Origin: JAAZKI01 sp012799905
Lineage (GTDB): Bacteria; Verrucomicrobiota; Lentisphaeria; Oligosphaerales; Oligosphaeraceae
DNA: 64,000 nucleotides
Direction: 5' to 3'
Assembly (NCBI GenBank): GCA_050949415.1
Contig: JBMNFR010000012.1
Location: 62,001 to 126,000 of the forward strand
How positions within the stretch are numbered: the first letter of the stretch is position 1; each line of letters starts with the position of its first letter. The position numbers were made by a program, and so were the translations under genes. Positions 44,611 to 53,625 of this stretch are shown in pieces. The notes beneath the pieces were generated by a model that ran no database searches, was not told the origin of the DNA, and was given only the letters and a program-made list of their open reading frames with translations.

Positions 44611-45864
44611 TTATTTGTCGTCCAGGGCGGTGCAGCCCGGCAGCTCCTTGCCGCTCAAAAACGCGAGGCTGGCGCCGCCGCCAGTGGAGATATGCGTCAT
44701 CTTGGCGGCTAAGCCGCTTTGATTGACGGCGCTGACGGAATCACCGCCGCCGATGATGCTGACTGCGCCGGAATCGGCCACAGCCTTGCATACGCCCATG
44801 GTGCCGGCCGCGAATTTGGCCATTTCAAAGCAGCCCATCGGGCCATTCCAGACTATGGTCTTGGCAGCCTTGATTTCGGCGGCATACAGCTTCAGGGTTT
44901 CCGGGCCGATGTCCAGTCCCATCCAACCGGCAGGAATGTCTTTGCCAACGACTTGGGTATTGGCGTCAGCATCGAATTTATCAGCCGCGATATTGTCTAT
45001 TGGGAGCAGGAATTTGACGCCGGCGGCCTTGGCTGCGTCCAGCGTCTCTTTGGCGGTTTCGAGCAAGTCGTCTTCGCACAGCGACGCGCCGACCTCATGG
45101 CCGAGCGCCTTCAGGAAGGTATAGGCCATGCCGCCGCCGATCAGGAGCGTGTTGACGTTGCGGATCAGGTTCTGCAAGACTTCCAGCTTGCCGGAAACTT
45201 TGGCGCCGCCGATGATCGCCACAAAGGGACGCTGCGGTTTTTCCAAAGCCAGGCCGAGATAGTCAATTTCCTTCTGCATCAGGAAGCCGGCGACGCTCGG
45301 AGCGCCCTTGGCGCGCATGTGCTTGCAGATGATCGCCGTGGAGGCGTCCTTGCGTTCCGCTGTGCCAAAGGCGTCGTTGACATAGATGTCACCATAGGAG
45401 GCCAGTTTCGCCGCCATCGCGTCTTGCAGCGCCTTGTACTCGGCCTTGAGCTTGGCAGCATCCTCGTCGCTCAAACCATCGGTCTTGGCCTTGGCTTGTT
45501 CGCCTTTTTCAAAGCGGGTGTTCTCCAGCATCAGAATCTGCCCGGGCTTCAACGCGGCGACAGCAGCGTCAGCCTTCATGCAGTCAGGCGCGAATTGGAC
45601 TGGCTTGCCCAGTACCTTGGCCAGATATTCAGCCACTGGCTTCAGGCTCAATTCCGCCTCGTAGCCATTGGCTTTCGGACGACCCAGGTGGCTCATCAAG
45701 GTCAGAGCCGCGCCTTGGTCAAGGATGTACTTAATGGTCGGCAGGGCCGCTTGAACGCGGGTGTCATCCGTGATCTGGCCGTCCTTGAGCGGGACGTTGA
45801 AGTCAACCCGCATAATGACTTTTTTGCCTGCGAACGATACGTCTTTTACCGTTTTTTTGTTCAT
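44611..45864 (-). CDS. pgk: Phosphoglycerate kinase
   Basis: This 417-residue protein has the N-terminal substrate motif MRVDFNVPLKDG, LMSHLGRPK, the central hinge region with AIIGGAKVSGK, and the C-terminal ATP-binding VWNGPMGCFEM and IIGGGDSVSAV. It transfers phosphate from 1,3-bisphosphoglycerate to ADP in glycolysis. The length is close to the usual 390-415, with a modest insert at about residues 125-150 (KAKTDGLSDEDAAKLKAEYK). It is the first gene of the pgk-tpiA-sigma stretch on the minus strand. A 245-bp region of ordinary sequence separates it from heptamer locus 4. Confidence 0.97.
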   Translation of the reverse strand: MNKKTVKDVSFAGKKVIMRVDFNVPLKDGQITDDTRVQAALPTIKYILDQGAALTLMSHLGRPKANGYEAELSLKPVAEYLAKVLGKPVQFAPDCMKADAAVAALKPGQILMLENTRFEKGEQAKAKTDGLSDEDAAKLKAEYKALQDAMAAKLASYGDIYVNDAFGTAERKDASTAIICKHMRAKGAPSVAGFLMQKEIDYLGLALEKPQRPFVAIIGGAKVSGKLEVLQNLIRNVNTLLIGGGMAYTFLKALGHEVGASLCEDDLLETAKETLDAAKAAGVKFLLPIDNIAADKFDADANTQVVGKDIPAGWMGLDIGPETLKLYAAEIKAAKTIVWNGPMGCFEMAKFAAGTMGVCKAVADSGAVSIIGGGDSVSAVNQSGLAAKMTHISTGGGASLAFLSGKELPGCTALDDK

Positions 45865-46109
45865 GTGTTGTTTGCCTCCAAAGAGCTAGTGCGTGCGCTC
45901 CCGCCTCCTCTGGCGGTCGCATTGACTTAATCCGTATAATATACACCCGTTTTCTCGTCCGGAACGCACCGCCGTCGGCTTTTCCTTATGATAGAACAAA
46001 AAAACGCAATCAGTCAGCCGTTGATAATGGCTCTTTTAACAGCATGTTTTCAACGTTTCTTCCGCTGCACGTTGGTGAACGCGGTGGACATGGCGGACAG
46101 CGTAGTCCA

Positions 46110-46580
46110 AGCTCGCCCCTCGCCCCTCGCCCCTTACGAATTATGAATTATGAATTATGAATTATGAATTATGAATTATGAATTATGAATTATGAATTAT
46201 GAATTATGAAATGCGCCTCAGCATTCAGCATTCAGCCCCTCGCCCCTCGCCCCTCGCCCCTCGCCCCTCGCCCCTCGCCCCTCGCCCCTCGCCCCTCGCC
46301 CCTCGCCCCTTACGAATTATGAATTATGAATTATGAATTATGAATTATGAAATGCGCCTCAGCATTCAGCATTCAGCATTCAACATTCAACATTCAGCAT
46401 TCAGCCCCTCGCCCCTCGCCCCTCGCCCCTCGCCCCTCGCCCCTCGCCCCTCGCCCCTCGCCCCTCGCCCCTTACGAATTATGAATTATGAATTATGAAA
46501 TGCGCCTCTGCATTCAGCATTCAGCATTCAACATTCAACATTCAGCATTCAGCCCCTCGCCCCTCGCCCCTCGCCGGAAC
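46110..46580 (+). repeat. Composite heptanucleotide repeat locus 4
   Basis: The largest locus has three rounds of (CGCCCCT)n, (GAATTAT)n, GAAATGCGCCTCAGCATT (or CTCTGCATT) and (CAGCATT)n. CGCCCCT runs reach about ten units. A TGGAC cluster precedes it (46078-46108), and a MITE-end fragment (ACTCCGAGTATCAGTCGGTGA) follows at 46578-46607. No gene is present between 45865 and 46696. Confidence 0.95.
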
Positions 46581-46609
46581 TCCGAGTATCAGTCGGTGAT
46601 CGATTACAA

Positions 46610-46645
46610 AAAACGCCCCGGGGTGCATTGGCTGCCCCGGGGCGT
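46610..46645 (-). terminator. Rho-independent terminator
   Basis: On the minus strand CGCCCCGGGG and CCCCGGGGCG enclose an 11-nt loop and are followed by TTTTTTG. It lies about 50 bp after the stop of the coiled-coil exported protein. Confidence 0.88.
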
Positions 46646-46696
46646 TCCTGCGGGAAATCGGCTTTTGCCGGATCCTTATTTTTGCTTCAAGAAGAC

Positions 46697-47407
46697 TTAT
46701 TGGCCGGCGGCTTCGCTTTCGGCTTTCTTCTTTTCGATTTCTTCCTTCAGTTTGTTGATTTCCTCGTCATTCGTCTTCAGATACAGGGTCTGGTTGCCGG
46801 CGACGTACTGATAGTTGCGGGCGGGATGAATCTGATAGATGCGGAACAGGGCATTGACCAGCAGCGCGTATTGACGGAACACGCCGTCAAGCTCTTTTTG
46901 CAAGGCTTCCTTCTTGGTCGCGTCCTCTTCCTTTTCCAAGGCTGCCTGCAATTCACGGATTTTGGCGGCGCGGACGTCACGGGCCTGGATGGCGCGGCCA
47001 AAGGTCTCAGCCACTGTGCCGACCTTCAGGTAAATCGTCGAATTCACCCGATTGTATTCATATTCGCGACGGCCGCCGAGGCCGAAGATGACATCCATAT
47101 AGGTGGTCAATTCCGCGAATTGCTTGGTCGCGGCATCAATGTTTTTGTTCAGCTCGGCTTTCTCCTCTTCGGTCGCCTTTTCGAGCTTGGCGCGTTCCTG
47201 GACGATGAAATTGGCCAGCAGAGCCCGGCGTTGCAGGGCATTAGCAAAGGCTTGTTCCATGGTCATCAGGGGCAGGAGCTTGTCTTCCAACTTGGCATTC
47301 TCTTCAGCCGGAGCAGCGGCAGGTGCGGCATCCTGGGCAAAGACGCCCGTGCCAAGTAGACAAACGGCAATCACACCAGCCAAGGCGCCAAAATAATGCT
47401 TCTTCAT
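46697..47407 (-). CDS. Exported coiled-coil protein of unknown function
   Basis: This 236-residue protein has a signal peptide (1-24, ending GVFAQ), an Ala/Pro-rich linker, and long charged helices (about 72-100, 140-175 and 215-236) rich in Glu and Lys with heptad spacing, which suggests coiled coils. Two related segments, RREYEYNRVNSTIYLKVG and ARNYQYVAGNQTLYLKTND, form an internal repeat separated by helices. I do not recognise a family; a Skp/OmpH-like chaperone is possible but the size and repeat do not fit well. AAGGAAG precedes the ATG and a strong terminator follows, so it is monocistronic. Confidence 0.65.
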   Translation of the reverse strand: MKKHYFGALAGVIAVCLLGTGVFAQDAAPAAAPAEENAKLEDKLLPLMTMEQAFANALQRRALLANFIVQERAKLEKATEEEKAELNKNIDAATKQFAELTTYMDVIFGLGGRREYEYNRVNSTIYLKVGTVAETFGRAIQARDVRAAKIRELQAALEKEEDATKKEALQKELDGVFRQYALLVNALFRIYQIHPARNYQYVAGNQTLYLKTNDEEINKLKEEIEKKKAESEAAGQ

Positions 47408-47597
47408 TTTCTTCCTTTTTTTAAGATTGATTACGCAGAGGTTCTTAAAAACTTATGATAAGTAATCAGCTTTCAAAACAAAAGCAGGGAATACAATAGT
47501 GCAATCCTGGCAAGCGTCAACCAGAATGGTGCAAAAATTGTTTCTGCACAACGCGATTTATGTTTCAAGCGCGGTTGTATGCGCTTTTGCCCTGGCT

Positions 47598-49175
47598 TCA
47601 TTCCAGGCGGCTGTGTTGCCTGGGATCAAAGGCTTCGCGCACGCCTTCACCAACAAATACTCCGAGCAGCATCACTAAGAATAATGTGGCTGAGGGATAC
47701 AGGATGAGCCACCAGGCCCAGCGCTGACTTTGGGCTTGTTGCAGCAGTTGACCCAGGCTCGGGGTCGGCGGCGGCAGGCCAAAGCCGAGATAGTCAAGCG
47801 CTGCCAAGGAGCCAATGGCGCCGACTAGCGAAAACGGGAAAAAGGTGATCAGAGGCACAACGGCGTTGGGCAAAATGTGCCGAAATACAATCTTCCAGCC
47901 CGGCAGCCCGAGGCAACGCGCTGATTCCACGAATGGCAGACACCGCAGACGGAGCATTTCCGCCCGCATGTAGTATGATATCCCAATCCAGTTGAACAAC
48001 GCATAACAGAAAATCATCAGCCAGAAGCCAGGGCCGTAGATTGACCCCATCAGGATGATGATGTACAAAAAGGGCAGGGCGCTCCAAATTTCAATCAGGC
48101 GTTGGCAAGTAATGTCAACATAACCGCCAAGATAGCCCTGCACTGACCCGATAATCGTCCCAACCGTCAAGGAACAGACCACGAGAATCAGTCCGAAGCT
48201 GAGCGACGTCCGCAGGCCGTAGACGATGCGGGCCAGGACGTCACGGCCAGCGTCGTCCAGCCCAAGCCAATGCCCTGGCGCTGGCCGAAACGGAAAGCGG
48301 ACGGCTTCGCGGGCGCAGACCAGGCTGTAGGTCCGCGTTCCTTCGGTCACCTCGACTGGTTCGACCGGCCCGGCGAAAGCGGCCTCGGCTTGGCGCCGGA
48401 TCAAATCTTGCAGGTCAGGTGACAAGGCCTCGAAGGTGTTCCGCCGTCGCGTCGGCGTTGGGTTGTTGTGCGCAAACATCCAGGTTCGGACGGCGTCAGC
48501 GCGCCCTTGCTCCCGAATTGTCAGCCGCACTTGCCGCGGTGCACGCGCTCGCGGCTGATATGCTGCCAGGGTGATTTCGCTATCGGCGATGCCCGGCTGT
48601 CCGGCGCATTCGACCACAAGGCGTTCGGCCGGCTGATTGGCGAAACGCTGTGCCAACGCTGTCGTCAGGCTTTCCGGCAGGCGCCAGAACGCGTCAAGGC
48701 GCTGGCCGGCCCATTCCGGCTCTTGGCCATCGGCGGCGAACAACGCCAGCCCCAGTGCGCGTGTCACCGTCAAGTCGGAGTCGACGCTGAGGCCGCAGAC
48801 GGCTTGGCGCGGCTCCAGGCGACATTCCACGCGCAGGTGCGGCTCCAGGTCTTCGCGCGGTACTGTCTCGTACGGCCCGCAGCGCAGTATTGGCCAGACC
48901 ATCCAGGAGCCGGCGGCTTGGAAGTCCGGGTCTTTTTCCAGGCGCCGATAGTCAGGCCGGGTGCCCAGGCCGCTCCCGGTGAAGACGTCGGCAGCGTAAT
49001 AGCGACAGAACGGAAAATACGTCCTCCCGCGGTGTCGCACCAACAGCGGCACGTCATTGCACCAGAGCTCGGCTGCCAGGCTGATGCCGTACAGCACCGT
49101 CAGCACGAGCAGGGAATACCACGCCCGCCGGCTGCTGCGAAATCGAAGCAGTCTTTTTCTGGTGATTGGATTCAT
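47598..49175 (-). CDS. YejE-like ABC transporter permease with large periplasmic insert
   Basis: This 525-residue protein has the YejE/OppC fold. After an N-terminal membrane helix come GLGTRPDYRRL and a long soluble insert (about 60-300). The BPD-transport core then follows, with HWLGLDDAGRDVLARIVYGLRTSL, five membrane helices and the EAA-loop-like SARCLGLPGWKIVFRHILPNAV. YejE homologues are about 340 residues, so the insert is unusually long. It would form a channel with a YejB-type partner for peptides or similar substrates. No binding-protein, second permease or ATPase gene lies nearby in the window. It follows the GDT1-like gene by 16 bp on the minus strand. Confidence 0.85.
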   Translation of the reverse strand: MNPITRKRLLRFRSSRRAWYSLLVLTVLYGISLAAELWCNDVPLLVRHRGRTYFPFCRYYAADVFTGSGLGTRPDYRRLEKDPDFQAAGSWMVWPILRCGPYETVPREDLEPHLRVECRLEPRQAVCGLSVDSDLTVTRALGLALFAADGQEPEWAGQRLDAFWRLPESLTTALAQRFANQPAERLVVECAGQPGIADSEITLAAYQPRARAPRQVRLTIREQGRADAVRTWMFAHNNPTPTRRRNTFEALSPDLQDLIRRQAEAAFAGPVEPVEVTEGTRTYSLVCAREAVRFPFRPAPGHWLGLDDAGRDVLARIVYGLRTSLSFGLILVVCSLTVGTIIGSVQGYLGGYVDITCQRLIEIWSALPFLYIIILMGSIYGPGFWLMIFCYALFNWIGISYYMRAEMLRLRCLPFVESARCLGLPGWKIVFRHILPNAVVPLITFFPFSLVGAIGSLAALDYLGFGLPPPTPSLGQLLQQAQSQRWAWWLILYPSATLFLVMLLGVFVGEGVREAFDPRQHSRLE

Positions 49176-49191
49176 GGCTGGAGTCGTAGTG

Positions 49192-50001
49192 TCAAACCGT
49201 GGGCGGGAGGTCAGGGGCGGATTGATGGAAAGCCGTGCAGAGCTTTTCGGCCAAGCTCAATTCATGCGCGGCCAGGCGGCGCAAGAGATCGCGTACTTCA
49301 TGCAGGTCGACGATTTGGGCGAGTGCGATGTAGAATTCAGCGGCGGCTTCTTGCCGGCGGATGATGTTCTGCATTGGCTCGTGGTCGTCCAAACAGCTGC
49401 ATGCTTGCAGTTTTTCCAGCATGCCGTGGATTTCTTCGGCGTGCTGCTGGTCATCGGCCGGGGTCATGTCAGCCATGGCAGCGATGTCTTGCCCGTGTTG
49501 GCGGTGCGCCGCTGCCAGTTGCCGCAGCAGTTCCTGGCTCGGGCCGGGGGCCATGCTTTGCAGCTGCTGGTCAATGTCGGCGGCCAAGTCGCGTTCGTAG
49601 GCTGTGGCGCGGCGGATGATGAGCGACTTCAGCAGCGCCGGCTTGACGCTGCTGGTTTCGGGCTGGACAGGTGCAACGCCGTCAGCTTCGGTCTTGGCCG
49701 CAGTTTGGCCATTGCGCCAGGCCATGTTCGTCAGCAGCGCCACGCCGATGATGATGAACAGTATCGCTGATCCGAGATGGAGAAGTTTTTCAGGCAGGAA
49801 GCGGGTGAGGAGGCTGCCGCAGAGGACGGCAATCGCGGTCGTGCATACCAAGGCGAGGCTGGCGCCGATGAACACCGCCCAGGCGCCGCCGCCGCGGGAC
49901 GTGGTGAGGGTCAAGGCCGTCAGCTGCGTCTTGTCGCCCAGCTCGGCCAGAAACACAATTGAAAAGCTCAGCAACAAGGTTTTCCAGTCCATGCCATTCA
50001 C
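49192..50001 (-). CDS. Half-size GDT1/UPF0016 membrane protein fused to a ferritin-like domain
   Basis: Residues 1-95 carry one UPF0016 repeat: three membrane helices with the diagnostic ELGDKT motif (20-25). Normal UPF0016 proteins have two such repeats and export Mn2+ or Ca2+ with H+ exchange. Residues about 125-255 are soluble and predicted all-helical, with ferritin/rubrerythrin-like spacing: YERDL (Glu136), LAAAHRQHGQDI (His166, His169), RRQEAAAEFY (Glu218, Glu222) and LAAHELSLAEKL (His246, Glu247). The soluble part could bind or sense Mn or Fe. As a half-transporter it would need to dimerise. It sits in a tight operon, 4 bp after the upstream secreted-protein gene. Confidence 0.7.
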   Translation of the reverse strand: MNGMDWKTLLLSFSIVFLAELGDKTQLTALTLTTSRGGGAWAVFIGASLALVCTTAIAVLCGSLLTRFLPEKLLHLGSAILFIIIGVALLTNMAWRNGQTAAKTEADGVAPVQPETSSVKPALLKSLIIRRATAYERDLAADIDQQLQSMAPGPSQELLRQLAAAHRQHGQDIAAMADMTPADDQQHAEEIHGMLEKLQACSCLDDHEPMQNIIRRQEAAAEFYIALAQIVDLHEVRDLLRRLAAHELSLAEKLCTAFHQSAPDLPPTV

Positions 50002-50005
50002 CGCT

Positions 50006-50722
50006 TTACTTGTTTTCTTCCACCGGGTTGATTTTGGCCGCGTTTAGTTTGAAATCATAGAAGCGGTTGACGCCTTCACACGCTGTCACGCCGACCAGGA
50101 AGTTCTCGGGCAACGTAGGAACCAGGCAGCCAAAGCGCTTGCCGTCACAGGTGACAGACAGTTGCGGCCCCTTGCCGCCGGAGGGGAATTCGACCAAGGC
50201 CTCCAAAGTGTATTTGACGCCAGGCTGGAACGGCGTCTTCAGATAGGCCGCCTTGCGCCAGAACGGCTTGCCGTCCCGGATTTCGTGATGCCAGACATTG
50301 ATTCCCTCGTCATAGAGCACGATTTCCCAATGTTCGCGGTATTCCGGGCGGCCTTGCGCGTCTGCCCCCAGGTCGCCGGCGATGACCAGCAACGGCGCCA
50401 TCCGATCTTCGAACAGCATTGTCGCCGAGAAGGTCGTTTTGCCTGACACCTTGCGCTTGTAGACCATGCTGGTGTACGTCTCCGCAGCCCGTTTGCCGAG
50501 CATTTCCTTGGGCGTTGCGTCTGCCGGATGTTCGTTCATCAGGTGGTCGACCTGCTGCACCCAGCCGCCAAAATAATCCCAACGGGGGCTTTTCACCAGC
50601 ACCCAGTCGCTCGCCTGCCATTGGCCGCGGCCAAAGCGGCAGGTGAATTCTTCGCCCAAAAGCGGCAGCGCCGCCAGCAGCAACAGCGCCGCCAGCCATC
50701 TGAGACTGTTTCTTTTCTGCAT
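50006..50722 (-). CDS. Secreted beta-sandwich (DUF1080/LamG-like) protein
   Basis: This 238-residue protein has a signal peptide (1-23, ending LLGEE) and a beta-rich body with WDYFGGWVQQVDHLMN, TFSATMLFEDRMAPLLVIAGD and HWEIVLYDEGINVWHHE, consistent with a concanavalin-like sandwich such as DUF1080. DUF1080 proteins bind or cleave glycosides, but catalytic residues are not evident. It is the first gene of a tight three-gene run (4 bp and 16 bp gaps) with the GDT1/ferritin fusion and the YejE-like permease, an unexpected combination. Confidence 0.6.
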   Translation of the reverse strand: MQKRNSLRWLAALLLLAALPLLGEEFTCRFGRGQWQASDWVLVKSPRWDYFGGWVQQVDHLMNEHPADATPKEMLGKRAAETYTSMVYKRKVSGKTTFSATMLFEDRMAPLLVIAGDLGADAQGRPEYREHWEIVLYDEGINVWHHEIRDGKPFWRKAAYLKTPFQPGVKYTLEALVEFPSGGKGPQLSVTCDGKRFGCLVPTLPENFLVGVTACEGVNRFYDFKLNAAKINPVEENK

Positions 50723-50813
50723 GTTTGCATCCTTTTTGTTGGAGGTGGTCGTCGTTAAAACACGATGTCAACTCAATTGATTGTTTAACGGTTTTGGACA
50801 GGCGCTGCCGGCT

Positions 50814-52634
50814 TTAGTGCCGTTCTTGCAGCCATAATTTTAGACAATACAGATTCCACAGCCGGGCGCCGTGGTTCCTGGTGTTGTTGAGATGCTCCTG
50901 GACTAGTCGGTTGACGGTCTTAGGGCGCAGCCAACCGTCTCGGTCCCATTCCCGGATGGTGGCTGTCAGGTCTTTCATGAGCGGCGCCAATTCACCGCGC
51001 AGCCAGGTGGCCAGTGGGACGCCAAAGCCGCGCTTAGGTTGTTGCAGCAACTCCGCTGGCATCAGGTCAGCGCTGATGGCGCGCAGAAGGCGCTTGCTCT
51101 GGCGGCCAGTGACCCGGAAGGAACGCGGCAGGCGCAAGGCAAAATCGGTCACTTCCATGTCCAAGAGCGGCGCTAATGCTTCCACCTCGGCGCCGGTTTT
51201 AGCCAAAATATCTTTCCGGCAGACGTCGTCCGGCATGTATGACAGCAAGTCCAACTCATTGACCTTTTCCACCAAATCATCGCAACGGCTCTGCTCCATC
51301 TGTGCATGCCAGCGCTCATGGTAGGGAACCACATCAGCGCGTGGAAAGCGGCCTAGCTCAGAAATCATCTCCGGGGAGAAAATTTCCTGGAAACTGGCAT
51401 AGCAGGCGGCGGTCGGCAGGCGCAGGGCGGCTGCGATGCGCCGAGCGGTCGCCAGGCGACTGCGGGGCGCTGCATTTTTCGGCAGGCAGCGCAGGAGGAG
51501 GCCACAGAGGGCATTGCCGAGGCGATGGGGAATCCGGTCATAGTGGGAGCGCAGCGCCATGAATTGATAGCGCCGATAGCCTCCGAACAATTCGTCGCCG
51601 CCGATGCCGCTCAGAACCGTCTGGCAGCGCGTGCCAGCCAGGCGCATGGCCAAGGCGGTCGGCAGCAGGGATGAATCTGCAAACGGCTCGCCAGAAGCCC
51701 GCAGCAATTCCGGCAGCAGCGACAAATCAGCCGGCCGCGCCAGTCCGATGATGTGTTCGGCCCCGGCCCGCTGAGCCGCCAAGGCGGCCAGGGAGCGTTC
51801 GTCATAAACGTAATGCTCAAAGCCAATGGTGAAGGCCAAGGGCTTGCCATCCAGGGATTTTGCTGCCAGGCCAAGCAGTATATTCGAATCAATGCCGCCG
51901 GAAAGCAGGACGCCGGCTTTGGGCGCAGCATGCACGCAGCGGCTGACTGACGCCTCCAGCAGGCGTCGGGTTTCAGCTGCAGCTTCGGTAAACGACAGTT
52001 TCAACTTGGGCATCTGTTCCGGTCGCCAGTAGGCTTGGCAGCTCGCTTTGCCATTCATCGTCAGAGAAACCTGGTGACCGGCCGGCAGTTTGCTGAGTCC
52101 GGCCCAAATTGTGGCGGGCGCTGGAATATAGCCGAGAGCGAGGTAGTCGGCCAAAGCCTGAAAATTGGTCTCATCGGGCAAGCCTGGGCATTGCCGCAGG
52201 GTCGGCAGACTGTCGCTGAACCAGCAGCGTCCGTCCTTGCTGATGCCATAAAACAGGAATTTCTGCCCATGCTGGTCACGCGCCAGCAGCAGACTTTTGC
52301 GAGCATTGTCCGCGATGGCGAGAATGAACGGCCCGTTCAGGTCTCGGAGCAGGCTTTCGCCGCGCTTCTCATAGAGCACGGCCAACACCTGCTCCAGGCT
52401 GCATCCGGCCGGCGCTGCCGACCCGGCCGCCTGGCGCAGACGGTCTTCGTTCAACAGCCGACCGGAAAATTGCACCGCGATCATCCCGTCCGCACTGACG
52501 TGCTGCCGCCGTCCGGCCAGGCCATACCAGTCATTGACATGGTATGAACAGCCCTCCCCCAGGGCGGCCAGACCAGGACCATCCACGGGGGGCGCGTCCA
52601 TAGACGTCCTCATGCACCCCAGAAACGATGACAT
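50814..52634 (-). CDS. Asparagine-synthetase-like protein lacking the N-terminal catalytic cysteine
   Basis: This 606-residue protein has the two AsnB domains. The C-terminal synthetase part has the PP-loop LLSGGIDSN (245-250), and the N-terminal part keeps SGRLLN and LARDQHGQKFLFYG. The start is MSSFLGC rather than MCG, so the Cys1 nucleophile needed for glutamine hydrolysis is absent; the usual HRGPD motif is also missing. The ATG at 52634 has AGAGGAAA and AAGGA upstream, supporting this start. It would need free ammonia or another amine, or makes an amide in polysaccharide or peptide synthesis. A GT2 glycosyltransferase gene lies 71 bp upstream on the same strand, as in exopolysaccharide clusters. 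Confidence 0.85.
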   Translation of the reverse strand: MSSFLGCMRTSMDAPPVDGPGLAALGEGCSYHVNDWYGLAGRRQHVSADGMIAVQFSGRLLNEDRLRQAAGSAAPAGCSLEQVLAVLYEKRGESLLRDLNGPFILAIADNARKSLLLARDQHGQKFLFYGISKDGRCWFSDSLPTLRQCPGLPDETNFQALADYLALGYIPAPATIWAGLSKLPAGHQVSLTMNGKASCQAYWRPEQMPKLKLSFTEAAAETRRLLEASVSRCVHAAPKAGVLLSGGIDSNILLGLAAKSLDGKPLAFTIGFEHYVYDERSLAALAAQRAGAEHIIGLARPADLSLLPELLRASGEPFADSSLLPTALAMRLAGTRCQTVLSGIGGDELFGGYRRYQFMALRSHYDRIPHRLGNALCGLLLRCLPKNAAPRSRLATARRIAAALRLPTAACYASFQEIFSPEMISELGRFPRADVVPYHERWHAQMEQSRCDDLVEKVNELDLLSYMPDDVCRKDILAKTGAEVEALAPLLDMEVTDFALRLPRSFRVTGRQSKRLLRAISADLMPAELLQQPKRGFGVPLATWLRGELAPLMKDLTATIREWDRDGWLRPKTVNRLVQEHLNNTRNHGARLWNLYCLKLWLQERH

Positions 52635-52705
52635 TTTCCTCTTTTCCTTAAAATTATATGCACAGACTGCGGCGCTGCGGCGCCCAGCCCGTCGTCAACC
52701 TCGTC

Positions 52706-53458
52706 TCAACGTCCAACCAGCGCACGCACTCCCCAGGCAATCCAGGCCGGCGCAGGAAAACGGCTGTGCCGGCGGGCAATTGACAGGGTTTCGCGGCGAG
52801 CCAGACGGCGGCTGCGATTCGCTAAGCCGCCTATTTCCATGTTTACCAGGGGGTCTGGCAAGTACGCCATCTGCACCCCGGCTTTCCGGCAACGCCAGAT
52901 AAAATCATAATCAGCCGAAATCTTATATCGGCAGTCAAACAGCCCGACCTGCGAAAAATAAACTTCTCGGCGGACAAAGCAGCCGGGATGCGGCACCGGC
53001 ATCATGATTTCCACCAGCCACGGGCATTTCGGATAAAGCGTTTTTTCCACGTCGCCATCTTGGGCGCACACTAAATTCACCGGCGCGACGACTATCCCCA
53101 GCTCAGACGAGGCCGCGGCAAAGGCGTCCTTTACTTTAGTCAGCGCTGACGGCTCGTACCAGTCGTCGCTGTTCAGCAACGCTATCATTTCGCCTTGCGC
53201 GGCTGCCAGGCCTTGATTCCAGGCAGACGGTATGCCTGCCTCGTTGGGGCGACGCTCCTGCGCCAGCACTCGCAGCGGCACCTCGGCCGCGGTGTATTCC
53301 GGCGCCAGCTCTTCCAGCACCCGCAGCGTCCCATCCGTCGAGCCGCCATCCACCACGATATGCTCAATCGGTCGGCTGGACTGCGCCAGCACGGAGCGGG
53401 CGCAGCGGGCCAGCGTCCGTTCCGAGTTCCAGCATATCGTGATGACCGTGGTTTTCAT
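52706..53458 (-). CDS. Glycosyltransferase family 2
   Basis: From the ATG at 53458 the protein has about 250 residues: a GT-A fold with TVITICWNSERTL, VVDGGSTDGT and the nucleotide-sugar/metal motif LLNSDDWY, then DCRYKISADYDFIWRC. The family transfers sugars from NDP-sugars to a glycan or lipid acceptor. Longer in-frame starts up to 53596 run into a terminator sequence and are rejected. It is followed by the AsnB-like gene, as in surface-polysaccharide clusters. Confidence 0.88.
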   Translation of the reverse strand: MKTTVITICWNSERTLARCARSVLAQSSRPIEHIVVDGGSTDGTLRVLEELAPEYTAAEVPLRVLAQERRPNEAGIPSAWNQGLAAAQGEMIALLNSDDWYEPSALTKVKDAFAAASSELGIVVAPVNLVCAQDGDVEKTLYPKCPWLVEIMMPVPHPGCFVRREVYFSQVGLFDCRYKISADYDFIWRCRKAGVQMAYLPDPLVNMEIGGLANRSRRLARRETLSIARRHSRFPAPAWIAWGVRALVGR

Positions 53459-53475
53459 GCAGCCCTGACCGCAAG

Positions 53476-53525
53476 TCAAAAAAAAACACCCCTGGGAAGA
53501 ACCCGGACAACGCCGCGGCCACCCA
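53476..53525 (-). terminator. Rho-independent terminator after the M29-like peptidase gene
   Basis: On the minus strand CCCTGGG...CCCAGGG enclose a GC-rich loop and are followed by a run of about nine T residues. It separates the peptidase gene from the glycosyltransferase gene. Confidence 0.8.
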
Positions 53526-53625
53526 GGGAACAAGGCGACGACAAATATCGCTTTACTATAATAAAAACAGGGCGTTTTGCAATGGTGAGCCGGCATCTAG
53601 CCTCGCCGTCTCGGCACGTCGGCGG

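Noticed and set aside
44719..45930. 403-residue plus-strand frame
   Set aside because: It is the mirror of pgk; the pgk motifs on the minus strand are unambiguous.
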